Assembly: GCF_020520425.1 (NCBI RefSeq)
Contig: NC_079492.1
Location: forward strand, 102,335,157-102,399,156
Source of the DNA: Spinacia oleracea
Taxonomy: Eukaryota; Streptophyta; Magnoliopsida; Caryophyllales; Amaranthaceae
DNA: 64,000 nt
Direction of reading: 5' to 3'
Position 1 is the first letter of the stretch, and each line of letters opens with the position of its first letter. The position numbers were made by a program, and so were the translations under genes. The notes beneath the pieces are model-generated. The model was not told the DNA's origin. It saw nothing but the letters and a program-made list of their open reading frames with translations, and searched no databases. This document shows positions 1 to 11,288 of the stretch, piece after piece.

Positions 1-428
1 GCTTGAGCCCACTTCATGAATGGGCCTGAACCCTATCAAGCTTCTAAGAAAACTATTCAACATCAGTCATTGCTCAAAAAAAAAAAAATGATTCAAGCAA
101 ACTGCTTAATGGACCGCACGCAACGGCCATTCTACGAACGCTCGTTCGCACATACACATCATCATTCTAAGTATCAAACATTTACGAACGCGTTCAAAAG
201 AAAAAAAATACACGTTCAAAATAACAACAAGAGCGATTAAAGTCTTACGCCTCAAGGTATGTTCCTTGGGCCATATAGACTCGCCCGACTATTGCAATAA
301 CTGTACGCCTTAAGAGCAACAGTTCCTTTAAATAATCGCCCCAAAGCGACAAACACCGTAGTCCACCAATCGGCTACGACTTCTCAAAAAATCATCACGA
401 GAAAGTCCTGCTTGGGACGCACTTTCAA

Positions 429-685
429 CGCCCAGGACCAGGCACCAGATATTCCGACGCCCAGCTCTGGGCGCTGAAAATCAGCTCAACTCATTGTGAT
501 CTCTAATAAAATTCTACGTTCCAAAAATAAAGAAAAACAAAAGAGAAGAGAATACGTAGAATTTCCAAGTGAAATAAACGAACGAACAAGAGGCCAACTG
601 TGTCATCAAAAGACCAGCCCAAGCAATATTTTCAATGCCCACTTGGGCGTGAAATATTTCTAACGCCCAGGCCTGGGCGCCGAAA
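429..685. repeat. Dispersed CGCCCAG/CTGGGCG palindromes, internal set
   Basis: Imperfect inverted repeats of the form CGCCCAG-NN-CTGGGCG followed by CTGAAA or CCGAAA occur near 429 (decayed), 458-480, 635-650 (decayed) and 664-685. The same motif followed by CCGAAA occurs twice more in the LTR at 2797-2849. Copies are spaced irregularly, so this is a dispersed set and not a simple tandem array. Confidence 0.7.
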
Positions 686-1249
686 ATGAGCCCAGGCCCA
701 AAAGAAGTCTGGATTTCTATAGGGTCCTGCCGTATCCATTCGACTTGAAAATTGCCGATTCCTTTCCTGAAAGTCGCACCTCACGGCTTTGTTAAGAGTA
801 GTACACCACTACAAAGATCGCTCGCACTTACGAGCACGATCCCAAACACGATCAAGAACATTACAAATTGCGTATCCCTAAGGAACCTCTTTTACAAGAA
901 ATGACCGTCAAGCACGAGTGCTTGGTGGCTCGAAAGAAAATATAGAGTATACGAAGTTAAAAATAATATTCCCAGACTACGCATTACGAAGCCCCGTGTT
1001 TGGATAATCTCAAAAGATAATACCGGATTACAACCTCAAGACAAAGGGCGCTGTTGATACTTATACATAGTCCCCTTATCAAGGACCCAGGTAGTGGCAA
1101 AATTGAGCCGTAAAGACTAGCTCAAAACCATGAAAGATGATGACCACGAGACAATGGTCCGTCTAAGCACGTTGTCAACCCACATTCAGGTTGCAACTAA
1201 ATCCGAGCATCCCTCAAAAGAAAATAAAGTTCTTCAAAACAAAACAAAA

Positions 1250-1530
1250 ACAGGCTCGCCATCTTCAGCCGGCGGGGTCTGCGTCACTAAACCGCGCAGG
1301 TCCTCAGTTTTCGAAAAATGAAAAGAAAACAAATTCTTCAAAAACAAAAAAAAACAGGCTCGCCATCTTCAGCCGGCGGGGTCTACGTCACAAACCGCGT
1401 AGGTCCTTATTTTCAAAAAACATCAAAACAGATTCGTCCACTTCTATCGGACGAGGCGCCCACCCTCAGCGGACAGGCTCGCCCACCTTCAGCGGGCGGG
1501 GTCTGCGTCACTAACCGCGCAGGTCCTTAG
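1250..1530. repeat. Three spaced copies of a ~57-bp GC-rich repeat
   Basis: Copies start near 1250, 1355 and 1471. Each begins CAGGCTCGCC and contains a CGGGGTCTGCGTCAC-like segment ending in GCAGGTCCT. They are separated by A-rich spacers of about 45-60 bp. The open frames across this block (about 1130-1530) are by-products of the repeat. Confidence 0.8.
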
Positions 1531-1552
1531 TCGCTGCAGCGATAACTTTTCC

Positions 1553-1880
1553 TGGTTTATCTTTTTCCAAAAATCAAAAGATGGTTTATCTTTTTCCAAA
1601 AATCAAAAGATGGTTTATCTTTTTCCAAAAATCAAAAGATGGTTTATCTTTTTCCAAAAATCGAAAGATGGTTTATCTTTTTCCAAAAATCAAAAGATGG
1701 TTTATCTTTTTTCCAAAAATCAAAAGATGGTTTATCTTTTTTCAAAAATCAAAAGATGGTTTATCTTTTTTCCAAAAATCAAAAGATGGTTTATCTTTTT
1801 CCAAAAATCAAAGGATGGTTTCCTTTTTCCAAAAATCAAAGGACCGTTTCTCTTTTCAAAAATCAAAAAATTGGTTTTCC
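1553..1880. repeat. 29-bp minisatellite, about 11 copies
   Basis: A unit of 29-30 bp containing TGGTTTATC, TTTTTCC and AAAAATCAAAAGA is repeated almost exactly from 1553. It decays after about 1815, where copies carry single-base changes and small indels. Three overlapping plus-strand frames stay open across it and encode a repeating MVYLFPKIKR-like peptide. That is a consequence of the repeat and not evidence of a gene. Confidence 0.9.
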
Positions 1881-2049
1881 GCTTTTCCAAAAAAGAGTGA
1901 TATGCTGGATTTTCCTTCGTTTATGTCCTATAAAAACAAGGGGGGTTTTCTCGTTTAGCTAACCGTGAAAATGAGAATCTTTAAAAACATTTTTACCTCG
2001 TGATCGGGCTTGGCCAGGCCTGGTTACACTTTATAGCTTTGATTTCGAA

Positions 2050-2141
2050 AACGTCTGTAGATACTTCCAATGACAAAGTGAGGGAGTTTCTATACGTCTG
2101 TAGATACTTCCAATGACAAATTGAGGGAGTTTCTATACTTA
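2050..2141. repeat. Two tandem ~46-bp copies
   Basis: Two adjacent copies of a segment running from CGTCTGTAGATACTTCC to GAGGGAGTTTCTATAC. A partial third trace (TTCCAATGACACGTGAGG) follows at about 2147. The repeat lies about 200 bp upstream of the polypurine tract. Confidence 0.8.
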
Positions 2142-2313
2142 ACAAATTCCAATGACACGTGAGGAATATGTTAACACTTCAAGTGATGACCCTTAAGTCA
2201 AATGTTATCACTCGGGGGCTCGTGAGACCCTCGCAAAATAGGTCACATACACCATGGCTTGTATGACGCACTCCGTCTAATACTTTGACCATCGTCTTAC
2301 TCCAAGACTCAGT

Positions 2314-2329
2314 CAAAGTGGGGGCTAAC
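2314..2329 (+). promoter_or_regulatory. Polypurine tract of the Tat-like element
   Basis: AAAGTGGGGGC sits immediately before the LTR start TGTAGACACC at 2330. A purine-rich run ending at an LTR boundary is the plus-strand primer of LTR retrotransposons. Confidence 0.65.
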
Positions 2330-2921
2330 TGTAGACACCTACTTTTGTCCCCATTCCCGAAAGGGAAGGTTCGATGATGAGAACATAAATCTCTATTTGG
2401 AAACGCATCTCCTATAAAATAACGAATCTCAATCACCCTTTCATTTCAGCCAAAACTGCTATTTATAGAAATCTGCTAAAAAGAGTAACTGCCGTAAGAA
2501 GTAGTTGTTAAAAATGGCAAAGTCATAAAAGATAGAAATCTGTCAGAATTAGGTGTTGCACTCCAACATAAGTCCTAAAAGAGATAGAATTGGCAAAAGG
2601 AATTCCATTCCTATCGCAATTCGATAAAAGAGTTAACGTATTAATTAAACTCATAACGAACCTAGAGTTCGTAAAGGGCCCAGACGCATTCCGTCGTAAA
2701 TTGATACGGACCAAATAACTCGAATTAAGTCTCTTAATGGACTCCGTACTCTAGAGTCCAATCTGACAAAGAATTCTGCCCAGATCCTATTATCAATGCC
2801 CAGTCCTGGGCGCCGAAATCTTTGACGCCCAGTGCTGGGCGCCGAAAATACCTGGGACGGATTCTTTTCCTAATCCGTTTCGTATTCATATTCCTGAAAA
2901 TCTATCTTTCTACGCCGCTTT
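2330..2921 (+). mobile_element. Tat/Ogre-like LTR, left part (split by Copia-1)
   Basis: The LTR starts TGTAGACACCTACTTTTG directly after the polypurine tract. It continues after Copia-1 at 12334, where the TATA box lies. Related LTR starts occur at 34925 (plus) and 34189 (minus), and a copy of the right part occurs at 62202-63015. Two CGCCCAG...CTGGGCG palindromes lie 70-125 bp before the Copia-1 insertion point. With Copia-1 removed, the LTR is about 1.35 kb. Confidence 0.65.
2797..2849. promoter_or_regulatory. Paired palindromes in U3 of the Tat-like LTR
   Basis: Two copies of an inverted repeat (arms GCCCAG/CTGGGC, the second CGCCCAG/CTGGGCG), each followed by CGCCGAAA, at 2797-2820 and 2825-2849. 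Before Copia-1 inserted, they lay about 75-80 bp upstream of the TATA box now at 12343. Position suggests an enhancer-like or protein-binding role; this is inference. Confidence 0.5.
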
Positions 2922-3966
2922 TGAAGGAAATATGTCCTTCACCCAAGGTGCATTAAGTCTAATACCAAGGTTCAGATTAATTGCGAACAATTAATTCAGT
3001 GAGATCAAGTGATCGGAACAGCTGGCTAGAGCAATGCTTCCGATCAGTGAGTTCTAATGGATATTGAACTCACAACTTACTCTTGACTGAACCTACAAGG
3101 TCACACCAATGACACGTAACAGATCACCGGATTAAATGAATCGGAAATTCATTTAATAGCTTTTCGGGAATTAGTTGGAAACGTATTATACGATACGACC
3201 TTTGTCGGAATCGTATATCGTATCGCGAATATTCGTAAGCTGGGCGACACGAATAAATCGTATCGTACGACGGTGATTCGTCGTATACGAAACGATAAAT
3301 AATATATCGGAAATATATTAAATCGCGAATACGAAGGGCATCGGAGTTGCCGGCCCGTCGAGCCAAGCACGTAAGCGTGCAAGGCCCAACGAGCCAGCAA
3401 GCTCGCGAGCAAGCGAGGCAAGCCCATTGGGCGCGAGCACGCAACATCAAGCAGTAGCGCCCAGCAGCGACAAGCGAGCAAGGCCCACGGCCCAGCTGCT
3501 CGGCGCGCGCGCTGTGGGCTTCTGCCTGCAGTGTGTCGCTGAGCGCGGGCGTGTGTCCGTGTTGCTTGGCTCGCACGGCTTGCTAGCCGGCCTTGCTTCT
3601 TGCTTGGTCGGTTAGTAAGGTTAATGATATAACCTTACAGCCTTGTTTCCAACACACACACAATTCATACACTCAAACCCTAGAGACACAGAGAACCCTA
3701 ATTCTCTCTGTGCCTCCAAAGTGAGTTCTTCCCAAAAGCAAAGTATCTTGATCAATTGTCTAAGCTACGATTATCAAGACAGATCTGATCGTGTCGGTGA
3801 ACCAAGTAGAGGAACGACAAGTGGAGTTCTTTGTTCGTGTTCGTTGACAGATTATTGTGGAAAACACGCTTCGAATGTAAGTTTGCTTAATCTGTGCTTT
3901 ATACATGTTTCCTGGCTTTGGGGATTGTTCCGCACATATTATTATGTTTAACTGTATTCCCCAACA
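2922..3966 (+). repeat. Copia-1 5' LTR
   Basis: Begins TGAAGGAAATATGTCC and ends CCCCAACA, next to a primer-binding site. In order it contains a stretch rich in CGATACG/CGTATACG-like motifs (about 3165-3335), a GC-rich block (about 3345-3605), an AT-rich ATGATATAACC segment near 3620 that may hold the TATA element, and a transcribed-looking R/U5 region. Long open frames on both strands of the GC-rich block come from base composition. Confidence 0.95.
3165..3605. promoter_or_regulatory. U3 motif array and GC-rich block in Copia-1 LTR
   Basis: From 3165 to 3335 the AT-rich LTR holds many overlapping CGATACG, ATCGTATCG and CGTATACG words on both strands, several palindromic. It then switches sharply to a GC-rich, CpG-rich block at 3345-3605. 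The 3' LTR carries the same pair at about 11530-11970. The order array, GC block, TATA-like segment is shared with Copia-2, although the motif sequence differs. Function is inferred from position only. Confidence 0.45.
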
Positions 3967-3967
3967 G

Positions 3968-3981
3968 TGGTATCATGAGCC
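3968..3981 (+). promoter_or_regulatory. Copia-1 primer-binding site (initiator Met tRNA type)
   Basis: TGGTATCATGAGCC begins two bases after the LTR end. It matches the TGGTATCAGAGCC complement of the plant initiator-Met tRNA 3' end except for one extra base after TGGTATCA. Copia-2 has TGGTATCACGAGCC at the same place, so the extra base is a family trait. Confidence 0.85.
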
Positions 3982-6475
3982 TTATGTATTCAAAGCATGA
4001 ATTAGCATGATTATTATTGCTTTTGCATCTGTCGAAATTTTGGATTTTTTGTTGATTTTGTCGGAACTTTTTACGAATTATTGGATGAATTGCGTATAAT
4101 CAGGTCCGAAATAAAAAATCATCGCTTTTTCAATTTTTAAAACCCTAATCTGATGGAAAACGATTTTCTAAGATCAACTCATGAGAATAGAATTGCAAAA
4201 ACAGGCCTCGAAGTATCGTTTTTTGGGCGTTTTTGTTAATTTTTCATTAAAAATTAAAAGTGTCGGACAGTAATTCAATTAAAAGGTCGTCCTAAACTAC
4301 TCGGAATTGCTTGAAATTTTGACACAATGTTTCTGGGTACATGCTTGATCTATGGTAAATATTTCAGATTTTTACGATAAGCATAAACCCTAATTTTGCC
4401 TTTCCCCAATTCGTAAAATTTGAAACCCTAATTGAATTTTAATTAATTTTGGTTTAATAATTCGGTTAATTGGGGAAGGGGGTATAATTTCATGGGTCGG
4501 TGGCTAATTTTAAAAATTATTGGATTAAAATTTTGATTGGTTTCGTTAATTTTAATCGCACTTAAACCAAATTTTCAATAATCTGAAATTTAATTGTTAA
4601 TGAACGATATAAAGTTTCGAATTTTATTAATTAAAAGTTCAAACTTTAAAGTTGATTCGATCGTTCTTGAAAGTTTGAATATTTTTAGCCCTTGATTTAT
4701 TAATTTTACGAAATTGGATTGTCGTTAAAGTTTATTAAATCGTTAAAAATCGTTGTTTTTCGAAAATTAAATCGTAACTTTTTTTTGAAAAATAAAATTA
4801 ATGTAAGTTCGTGAATTAAATTTAATTTTAATTAAGTTGGTCCGTTTTACGAACCAAAAACACGAACATGGGCATGATGGAAGTATGACTCGTCGAGCCA
4901 TACGAGGCCATTGTGCTCGACCGAGCCATGCGACACGGGCAGCAGCAGCGATGCTGCGTGCCTCGTGCGCGCTGGGCGAGGAAGGGCAGGCGAGGTAGCT
5001 TGCGGGGCTGCAACGAAGCGAGGCGCAAGCCTTGCGACGTCGAGCACTCACGATGCACAACACGCAGCGCAGGGCAGCATCGCTGCGGGGACGCGCGCGC
5101 GAGCGATGGGGCGGGGTGCGCGAGCTCTTGCTCGTGTGCTCTTGGGCCTCACGCGAGGCGGGGCTGGGCGCAAGCCTAGCCCAATCAAGCAATTGGACTT
5201 TTTTTTAAAAATCGTTTAATTCGTTGGGCTTCGTATATTTGCATTAATTTGGGCTAACGGGATATTTAATTTAATATTTTATTTGCTTGGGCCGGGCCGC
5301 GAGTTTTAATTTAATATTTCATAATTAATTATCCCGGAATAATTATTGGTTTGAGTGGGAGCCACTAAATGAAATTAAAATGAAATAATTATTTTAATTA
5401 TTTCGTAGGTCGCATTATTTTAATTAAATTCAATTTTAATTAGAATAAAGTCTAAGGATTAATAATTTGGAAATTGATTAATCTTTTAGGACGCGTTTAT
5501 GTGAACGTGAATTTTAATTAATTCACGTAAATACTTGCATATTAACATGGGCCATTCGTTTTAGCATACGAATGGGTGAATGCGTAGAATATATATTTTA
5601 TGCAATGCAGGTACTCCAAGTGACTAGTATGGCCAATTTAGGATAGTTAAATACGGTCTGCGCACCGTTCTATCTTTGAATGTAAAGTTTTAAATATGGT
5701 CCGCGTACCATGGAAATTTTGATGTAATTTTATTATTTCAAGTATTTCTAAGTTTAGAACTTTAAGTTAGCATTTGAACGAAGATTCAAGACGATGCCAA
5801 GCTAACAAGGAGGTGATGAAGATTGGACAAGACAAGAAGTTTTGGGCCATACTAGATCACCAATTATTTATGCAATTTAATATATATATTATGCGTGAAT
5901 GTATGAATGTATGTATGCTTTGCATGAACAGGTTGTTTCCTATGAATCGATTAGTTTTAAGTTCACTAAATAATCGAACCAACATAGAAACAACTAGGTC
6001 CAAGTAATATTGAGTTTTACAAATTGCCTTCCAAATCAACACTTACAAAAATCTAGGGATCTAAGATAGTAGGTTTACGCTAAAGCGAGGTGCTATTTTA
6101 GTTGACTTAGGTGGTAAGGCGTCCTAAAGGAGCACGTTGATTGTGGTTGCAACTCAAACAACAATGGCATTAAGTTGTGGCAATGAGATAAATTATGGCA
6201 TTAATTTATTAACCAAGAGTAATTTGGAGATTACTAGCAATAGGTCTTGCTTACCTAAAATATTAAACTACTTAAGACATGCTAAAGCTGCTTAAGAATT
6301 TAGGACTTTTGGGGTCTTGGAATCGTTTCATTCATTTTGGACCATGTTTTTGCTTTTTGCATGAATGAAATGTTTTAATAGCTTTAATGATTGCATGTTT
6401 TTGCTTTTATTTCAAAGTTATTTAATTGTATGAATGGTTATTTATTGCAAATTCTTTTCGATTGTAGTAATAAAA
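3982..6475 (+). other. Copia-1 leader (5' UTR) with GC-rich block
   Basis: About 2.5 kb of mostly AT-rich DNA without coding potential lies between the primer-binding site and gag. A sharply bounded GC-rich block at about 4862-5190 is embedded in it and gives overlapping open frames on both strands, which are rejected as genes. Parts of this leader (about 5550-5720 and 6290-6340) match the Copia-2 leader in reverse orientation near 20130-20330 and 19475-19510, so the two elements are related. Confidence 0.7.
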
Positions 6476-8503
6476 ATGGCCGCAAACAATAACACTTTCA
6501 ACTTGCGTTCAATTCTCGACAAAGAGAAGTTGAATGTCAACAATTTCCTCGACTGGCAAAGGAACTTACAAATAGTTCTTATGCATGAGGAAAAAGAATA
6601 TGTCCTTGAGGAAGAGTTACCGGAAGAGGTTGGGCCGGAGGTAACTCAAGCTGCCCTTAATCGTTGGATTCATGCCAACAGGGATGTCAAATGTGTGACG
6701 CTTGCATCCATGAGTCCTGAACTTCAGAAAACGTTCATTAACAAGGATGCTTACCAAATCATCTCGGAGTTGAAGAACATGTTTCAGGACCAAGCCAGAA
6801 TCGAAAGATTCGAGACTCAGAGGTTGATCCTTGAGACTAAGCTCAAGAAAGGAGAACCAGTGAGCCCACATGTTCTTAAAATGATTGGACTCTTTGAGAA
6901 CATGAGAGCTCTAGATTCTGATGTCTCAAATGAAATGGCTATTGACATCATTCTCCATTCGCTTCATAATGGCTATGATCAGTTCAAGTTGAATTACAAC
7001 ATGAACAGCATGGAGAAATCTCTTACTGAGCTTCACGGTATGCTGAAAACCGCTGAAAAGACGCTCAAGCAAGAGAATAAGCATGATATGCTTATGGTGC
7101 GTAAGGGCAAGAACTTCAAGAAATTAGGCAAGAACAAGGGCAAGAAGGGTAAGGGCAAGGCTTCGCCCTCATCCAAGTCCAATGGCGCCGGTTCTGGTAA
7201 ACAGAAAAGGGCAACTCGTTCTCCTGCCGACTCTGAATGCTTCTACTGCAAGAAGAAGGGGCATTGGAAGAGAGATTGCTTGAAGAAGAAGGAAGATGAG
7301 AAGAACGGGAACATTGCTTCTACTTCAGGTATGTATGTTATACATTGTAATCTTGCTAATTCTACTTCTTGGGTATTAGATACTGGTTGTGGCTCACACT
7401 TATGTTCCAATTCACAGGGACTAAGGAGAAGTAGAAAGCTTGATAAAGGCGAGATGGATCTACGCGTGGGAAATGGAGCACGGATTGCTGCATTAGCCGT
7501 AGGATCTTATTTTATTTCTTTGCCTAGTGGGTTTGTTTTGGAACTAGAAAGCTGTTACTATGTTCCTAGTATCACCAGAAACATCATTTCCGTTTCAAGT
7601 TTGGATTCTAAAGGTTTTAGTTTTCAATTTAAAGACAATAGTTGTTCTTTTTCTTTGAATGGAATGTTTTATGGTTCAGCACAACAAGAAAACGGTCTTT
7701 ATGTGCTAGATAAGAGCAAACACATTTATAACATAAATACAAAAAAGGCTAAAACTGGTGATTCGGATCTCACATTTCTGTGGCATTGTCGATTAGGCCA
7801 TATAAACATAAAGCGCATGGAATTACTTCAACTGAAAGGAATTCTAGAATCATTCGACTTAGAGAAGATTGATCAATGCGAATCTTGTTTACTTGGCAAA
7901 ATGACAAAGCAACCTTTCTCAAAGGTGGGAGAAAGAGCAAGCGAACTACTAGGGCTAATACATACGGACGTATGTGGGCCTATGAATACGAAAGCTAGAG
8001 GTGAGTTCAGCTATTTCATAACGTTTACGGACGACTTCAGTAGATATGGCTATATTTACTTAATGAAGCACAAGTCTGAATCGTTTGAGAAATTCAGAGA
8101 ATTTCAAAATGAAGTAGAGAATCAACATGGCAAGAAAATCAAAGCTCTAATATCGGATCGAGGAGGTGAATATCTTAGCCACGAGTTTGATGACCATCTA
8201 AAAGAATGCGGTATTCTTTCTGAATTGACTGCTCCGGGGACACCTCAATGGAATGGAGTGTCGGAACGGAGAAACAGGACCTTACTCGATATGGTCAGGT
8301 CAATGATGGGTCAGGCCGAACTTCCTTTACAGTTCTGGGGACATGCGTTGCAAACTGCAGCACTCACACTGAATCGTGCTCCGTCAAAAGCTGTTGAAAA
8401 GACTCCATACGAATTATGGACTGGGAAACTTCCAAAGTTGTCTTTTTTGAAGATTTGGGGTTGCGAAGCATATGTCAAGCGATTAATTTCGGACAAGCTA
8501 TAA
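6476..8503 (+). pseudogene. gag-pol: Copia-1 gag-protease-integrase (5' part of broken polyprotein)
   Basis: Encodes the structural protein and the first enzymes of a copia element, which act in cytoplasmic virus-like particles. I start at ATG 6476 (context AAAATGGC); an in-frame ATG 42 bases upstream adds only a hydrophobic stretch. Visible in order: a gag region with the FLDWQRNL motif near the start; a basic Lys/Gly-rich stretch; a CCHC zinc knuckle CFYCKKKGHWKRDC at about residues 255-268; the protease motif DTG at 302-304; the integrase zinc-binding region (LWHCRLGH...CESC) from about 434; and an integrase core with Asp at about 498 and about 561 and Glu near 597. A TAA at 8501-8503 ends the frame inside the integrase C-terminal region. 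The next codons continue the homology in the same frame, so this is a single nonsense mutation. Confidence 0.93.
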
Positions 8504-10075
8504 CCTAAATCTGACAAATGTTTCTTCGTTGGGTATCCAAAAGAATCTATGGGGTATTACTTCTACAACAAGTCAGACAACAAGGTATTCGTTGCTCGTG
8601 ACGGTGTCTTTTTGGAAAGAAATCATATTTCCAAATTGACAAGTGGGAGAATAATAGACCTCGAAGAGATTCGAGATGAACAACGAACTCAGAACTCTTT
8701 AGAAGCAGTTCAAGTTGATGAACCTCCAAGGTCTTTAGAAGAGCCAGTGGGAGTAGTTCCTCAAAACGTTGTTCCCCCTCGTAGGTCAAATAGAACTATT
8801 TTTCAGCCGGACAGATGGACAGGCGTCCTCTTCACTGAAAACTTAGACGTTCTCCTATTGGATAGTGATGAACCTTTGACTTACAAGCAAGATATGACGA
8901 ACCCAAGCTCCATTAAATGGTTAGAGGGCATGCAATCTGAAATAGACTCCATGTCTGAAAATCAAGTCTGGGATTTGGTTGATTTGCCGGATGGGTTCAC
9001 ACCTATCGGATGCAAATGGGTCTTCAAGTTGAAGAAAGACAAAGATGGAATTGTATACATATACAAGGCTAGCTTGGTAGCAAAAGGTTACAGGCAAGTT
9101 CACGACTTTGACTACGATGAAACCTTTTCTCCAGTCGCGATGCTTAAGTCTATTCGGATAATCCTTGCGATTGCCGCTTTTCATGACTATGAAATATGGC
9201 AAATGGATGTCAAAACTGCCTTCTTGAACGGTGTTCTTGAAGAGACTGTGTTCATGACACAGCCGGAGGGTTTTGTCGATCAAAAGAACCAAGGAAAGGT
9301 ATGCAAGCTTAAGAAGTCCATCTACGGACTAAAGCAGGCATCAAGGAGTTGGAATAAACGATTTGATGAAGCAGTCAATAAGTTTGGCATCATCAAGAAT
9401 CAGGACGAATCTTGTGTATACAAGAAGGTCAGTGGGAGTAAAATTGCATTCCTAGTCTTGTATGTTGACGACATACTGCTTATTGGAAACGACATTCCTA
9501 TGTTGGAGTCTGTAAAGACTTGGCTCGGGAAGTGTTTCTCAATGAAGGACTTAGGAGAGGCACAGTACATATTGGGCATCAAGATCTATAGGGATAGATC
9601 TAAGAGGATGATTGGACTAAGCCAAAGCACCTACATTGACAAAGTGCTAGCTAGGTTCAATATGATGGAAGCCAAGAGAGGCCATCTACCCATGTCACAT
9701 GGCGTATATCTAAGCAAGAATCAGTGTCCCAAAACATCTGATGAGCGTAGAAAGATGAGTGGAATTCCATATGCTTCGGCCATTGGATCCATCATGTATG
9801 CTATGATTTGTACAAAGCCGGATGTTTCGTTCGCACTCAGTGCAACGAGCAGGTACCAGTCAGAACCAGGTGAGGCGCATTGGACTGCTGCCAAGAACAT
9901 CCTAAAGTACCTGAAAAGGACTAAGGATCAGTTTCTGGTTTATGGTGGTACAGATGAGTTGATTGTTAAGGGCTATACGGACGCAAGCTTTCAAACCGAC
10001 AGAGATGATTTCAGATCACAGTTTGGGTTTGTGTTCTGCCTCAACGGCGGAGCAGTAAGCTGGAAAGTGTTAAGC
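8504..10075 (+). pseudogene. pol: Copia-1 integrase C-terminus and reverse transcriptase
   Basis: Continues the polyprotein in the same frame after the TAA at 8501-8503; the first Met after the stop is at 8549. It begins with the end of the integrase (FFVGYPKES... and the conserved FLERNHISK stretch). A variable linker follows, then a complete copia reverse transcriptase: WVFKLKKDKDG, LVAKGYRQ, QMDVKTAFLNG, YGLKQASRSW and the catalytic YVDD at 9461-9472. The RNase H begins with the GYTDASF motif near 9971. The original frame is lost near 10066-10080, where the local sequence suggests a small deletion of about 4 bp. The nominal frame runs on to 10360 as nonsense. RT itself looks intact. Confidence 0.93.
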
Positions 10076-10449
10076 AAAGCACTATTGCAGATTCTACAAC
10101 TGAAGCCGAGTACATTGCTGCCTCAGAAGCAGCAAAGGAAGCTGTTTGGATTCAGAAGTTCATCGAAGAACTTGGTGTTGTCCCCTCCATTAAAGGACCA
10201 GTGGCTTTGTATTGCGACAATAGCGGAGCCATTGCCCAGGCAAAGGAGCCTAGGAGCCACCAGAAGTCCAAGCACGTACTGCGGCGATTTCATATACTTC
10301 GAGAGATCGTTGAAAGAAAGGAAATGGAGATTTGCAAGGTTGGAACTGACGACAACGTAGTGGATCCATTGACTAAACCGTTGCCACAAGTGAAACACAA
10401 CGCACATGTAGCAACCATGGGAATCAAGCATGTTGGAGAATGGCTTTGA
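10076..10449 (+). pseudogene. pol: Copia-1 RNase H C-terminal part (shifted frame)
   Basis: After the indel near 10070 the RNase H homology continues in another plus-strand frame. The Asp/Glu-containing STTEAEYIAAS segment is encoded at about 10090-10125, followed by ALYCDNSGAIAQAKEP and KHVLRRFHILREIV, and the normal copia C-terminus (DPLTKPLP...) ends at TGA 10447-10449. The last 82 residues are open from 10201. Together with the stop at 8501 this shows the copy cannot make a full polyprotein. Confidence 0.88.
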
Positions 10450-11270
10450 TTTTCTAAGTATTGTTTTAGAACATCTGTTAGATCTATGTTTAAAACAATT
10501 GGTTTAACCATTTCATATTTATGAAATTTATTTCATATTCATTTAATTGTGGTTTAGAATTAAATGATAAGTCCATGTGATTCAAATCATTCAAATGGGA
10601 TGTCAAGATGGATTCTTTGACAAAGAAACACCCATAAGTGAACTTGAATATTGAAGTCACAAAGGATCCCTAATCCAGGTCATTGAAAGGTGGACGACCA
10701 ATGACTAATGAAGATTAGATTGCAAGTAGATTACGTAGTTTTGTTTCTTGAACTAGAGTGACTGGATGTCAGAATCTTTTGCATAGATACTTATTGGATC
10801 TTGTATCGGATTGACCATGAGAACGCTTTAAGAGATTAAAGTCATGTCATAGGTAGTTCTCATTAATGGTGATTAGAAACCGTTCCTCAGAACATGAGCG
10901 ATTATGTCTGCTCGTTTGAGAATTAGTTCACTTTAATACTAGCTAAACGTCGCACCGTAAAAGGAGGCTATAAAAGCAGTTATTGGGCGTACTAAGAATC
11001 AAAGTGAGTGTTCATAGATTGCAAGAATGGATTGTCCTCCTATCTTTGATAGGATATGGTGTTGTTGTGTAACAAGGCCTCTCAGAGAGTTAGATACTGT
11101 AAAATGCATGGCCGTGCTCAGAATGGTTAGGCTTAACCTTCTGCAAAAGTTTGACAGTTGAACTCTGTAATCCGAGAAACACTTCTGGACCTAATAAGGA
11201 TGGCTTGGATCTTACCTTATGTTCAGTAAGTAACACTAAGTGAAAAAGGAATGTGGATGCACACTTGTCT
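10450..11270 (+). other. Copia-1 3' untranslated region
   Basis: About 0.8 kb between the end of RNase H and the polypurine tract, with no coding potential. Short segments around 10700-10900 match the reverse complement of 14900-15200 in Copia-2, which confirms family relationship in the 3' UTR. Confidence 0.75.
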
Positions 11271-11288
11271 GAATGACAAGTGGGAGAT
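11271..11288 (+). promoter_or_regulatory. Copia-1 polypurine tract
   Basis: GACAAGTGGGAGAT directly precedes the 3' LTR start at 11289. The mirror-image site of Copia-2 (14549-14563, minus strand) reads GGACAAGTGGGAGAC. Confidence 0.85.

Larger units (their letters stand above)
1..2329 (+). mobile_element. 3' noncoding region of a Tat/Ogre-like Ty3/gypsy element (partial)
   Basis: No gag or pol homology is visible in any frame. The stretch lies directly upstream of a polypurine tract and an LTR start (2314-2330), so it is read as the 3' untranslated part of an element whose coding region lies outside the window. It holds several short tandem repeats, listed separately, and copies of a CGCCCAG...CTGGGCG palindrome that is also present in the adjoining LTR. 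The small open frames here are repeat-driven. The assignment to Tat/Ogre rests on the LTR start, the polypurine tract and a degenerate primer-binding site. Confidence 0.5.

Noticed and set aside
1581..1962. Three overlapping frames encoding MVYLFPKIKR repeats
   Set aside because: Product of the 29-bp minisatellite, open in three frames at once.
3124..3615. Open frames of 60-150 residues on both strands in the Copia-1 LTR, repeated at 11491-11982
   Set aside because: They lie in a GC-rich block of an LTR, are open on both strands and show no protein-like conservation between the two LTRs. Composition explains them.
4767..5219. Overlapping Ala/Arg-rich open frames in the Copia-1 leader
   Set aside because: Same cause: a GC-rich block lacking stop codons in an untranslated leader, with several frames open at once.
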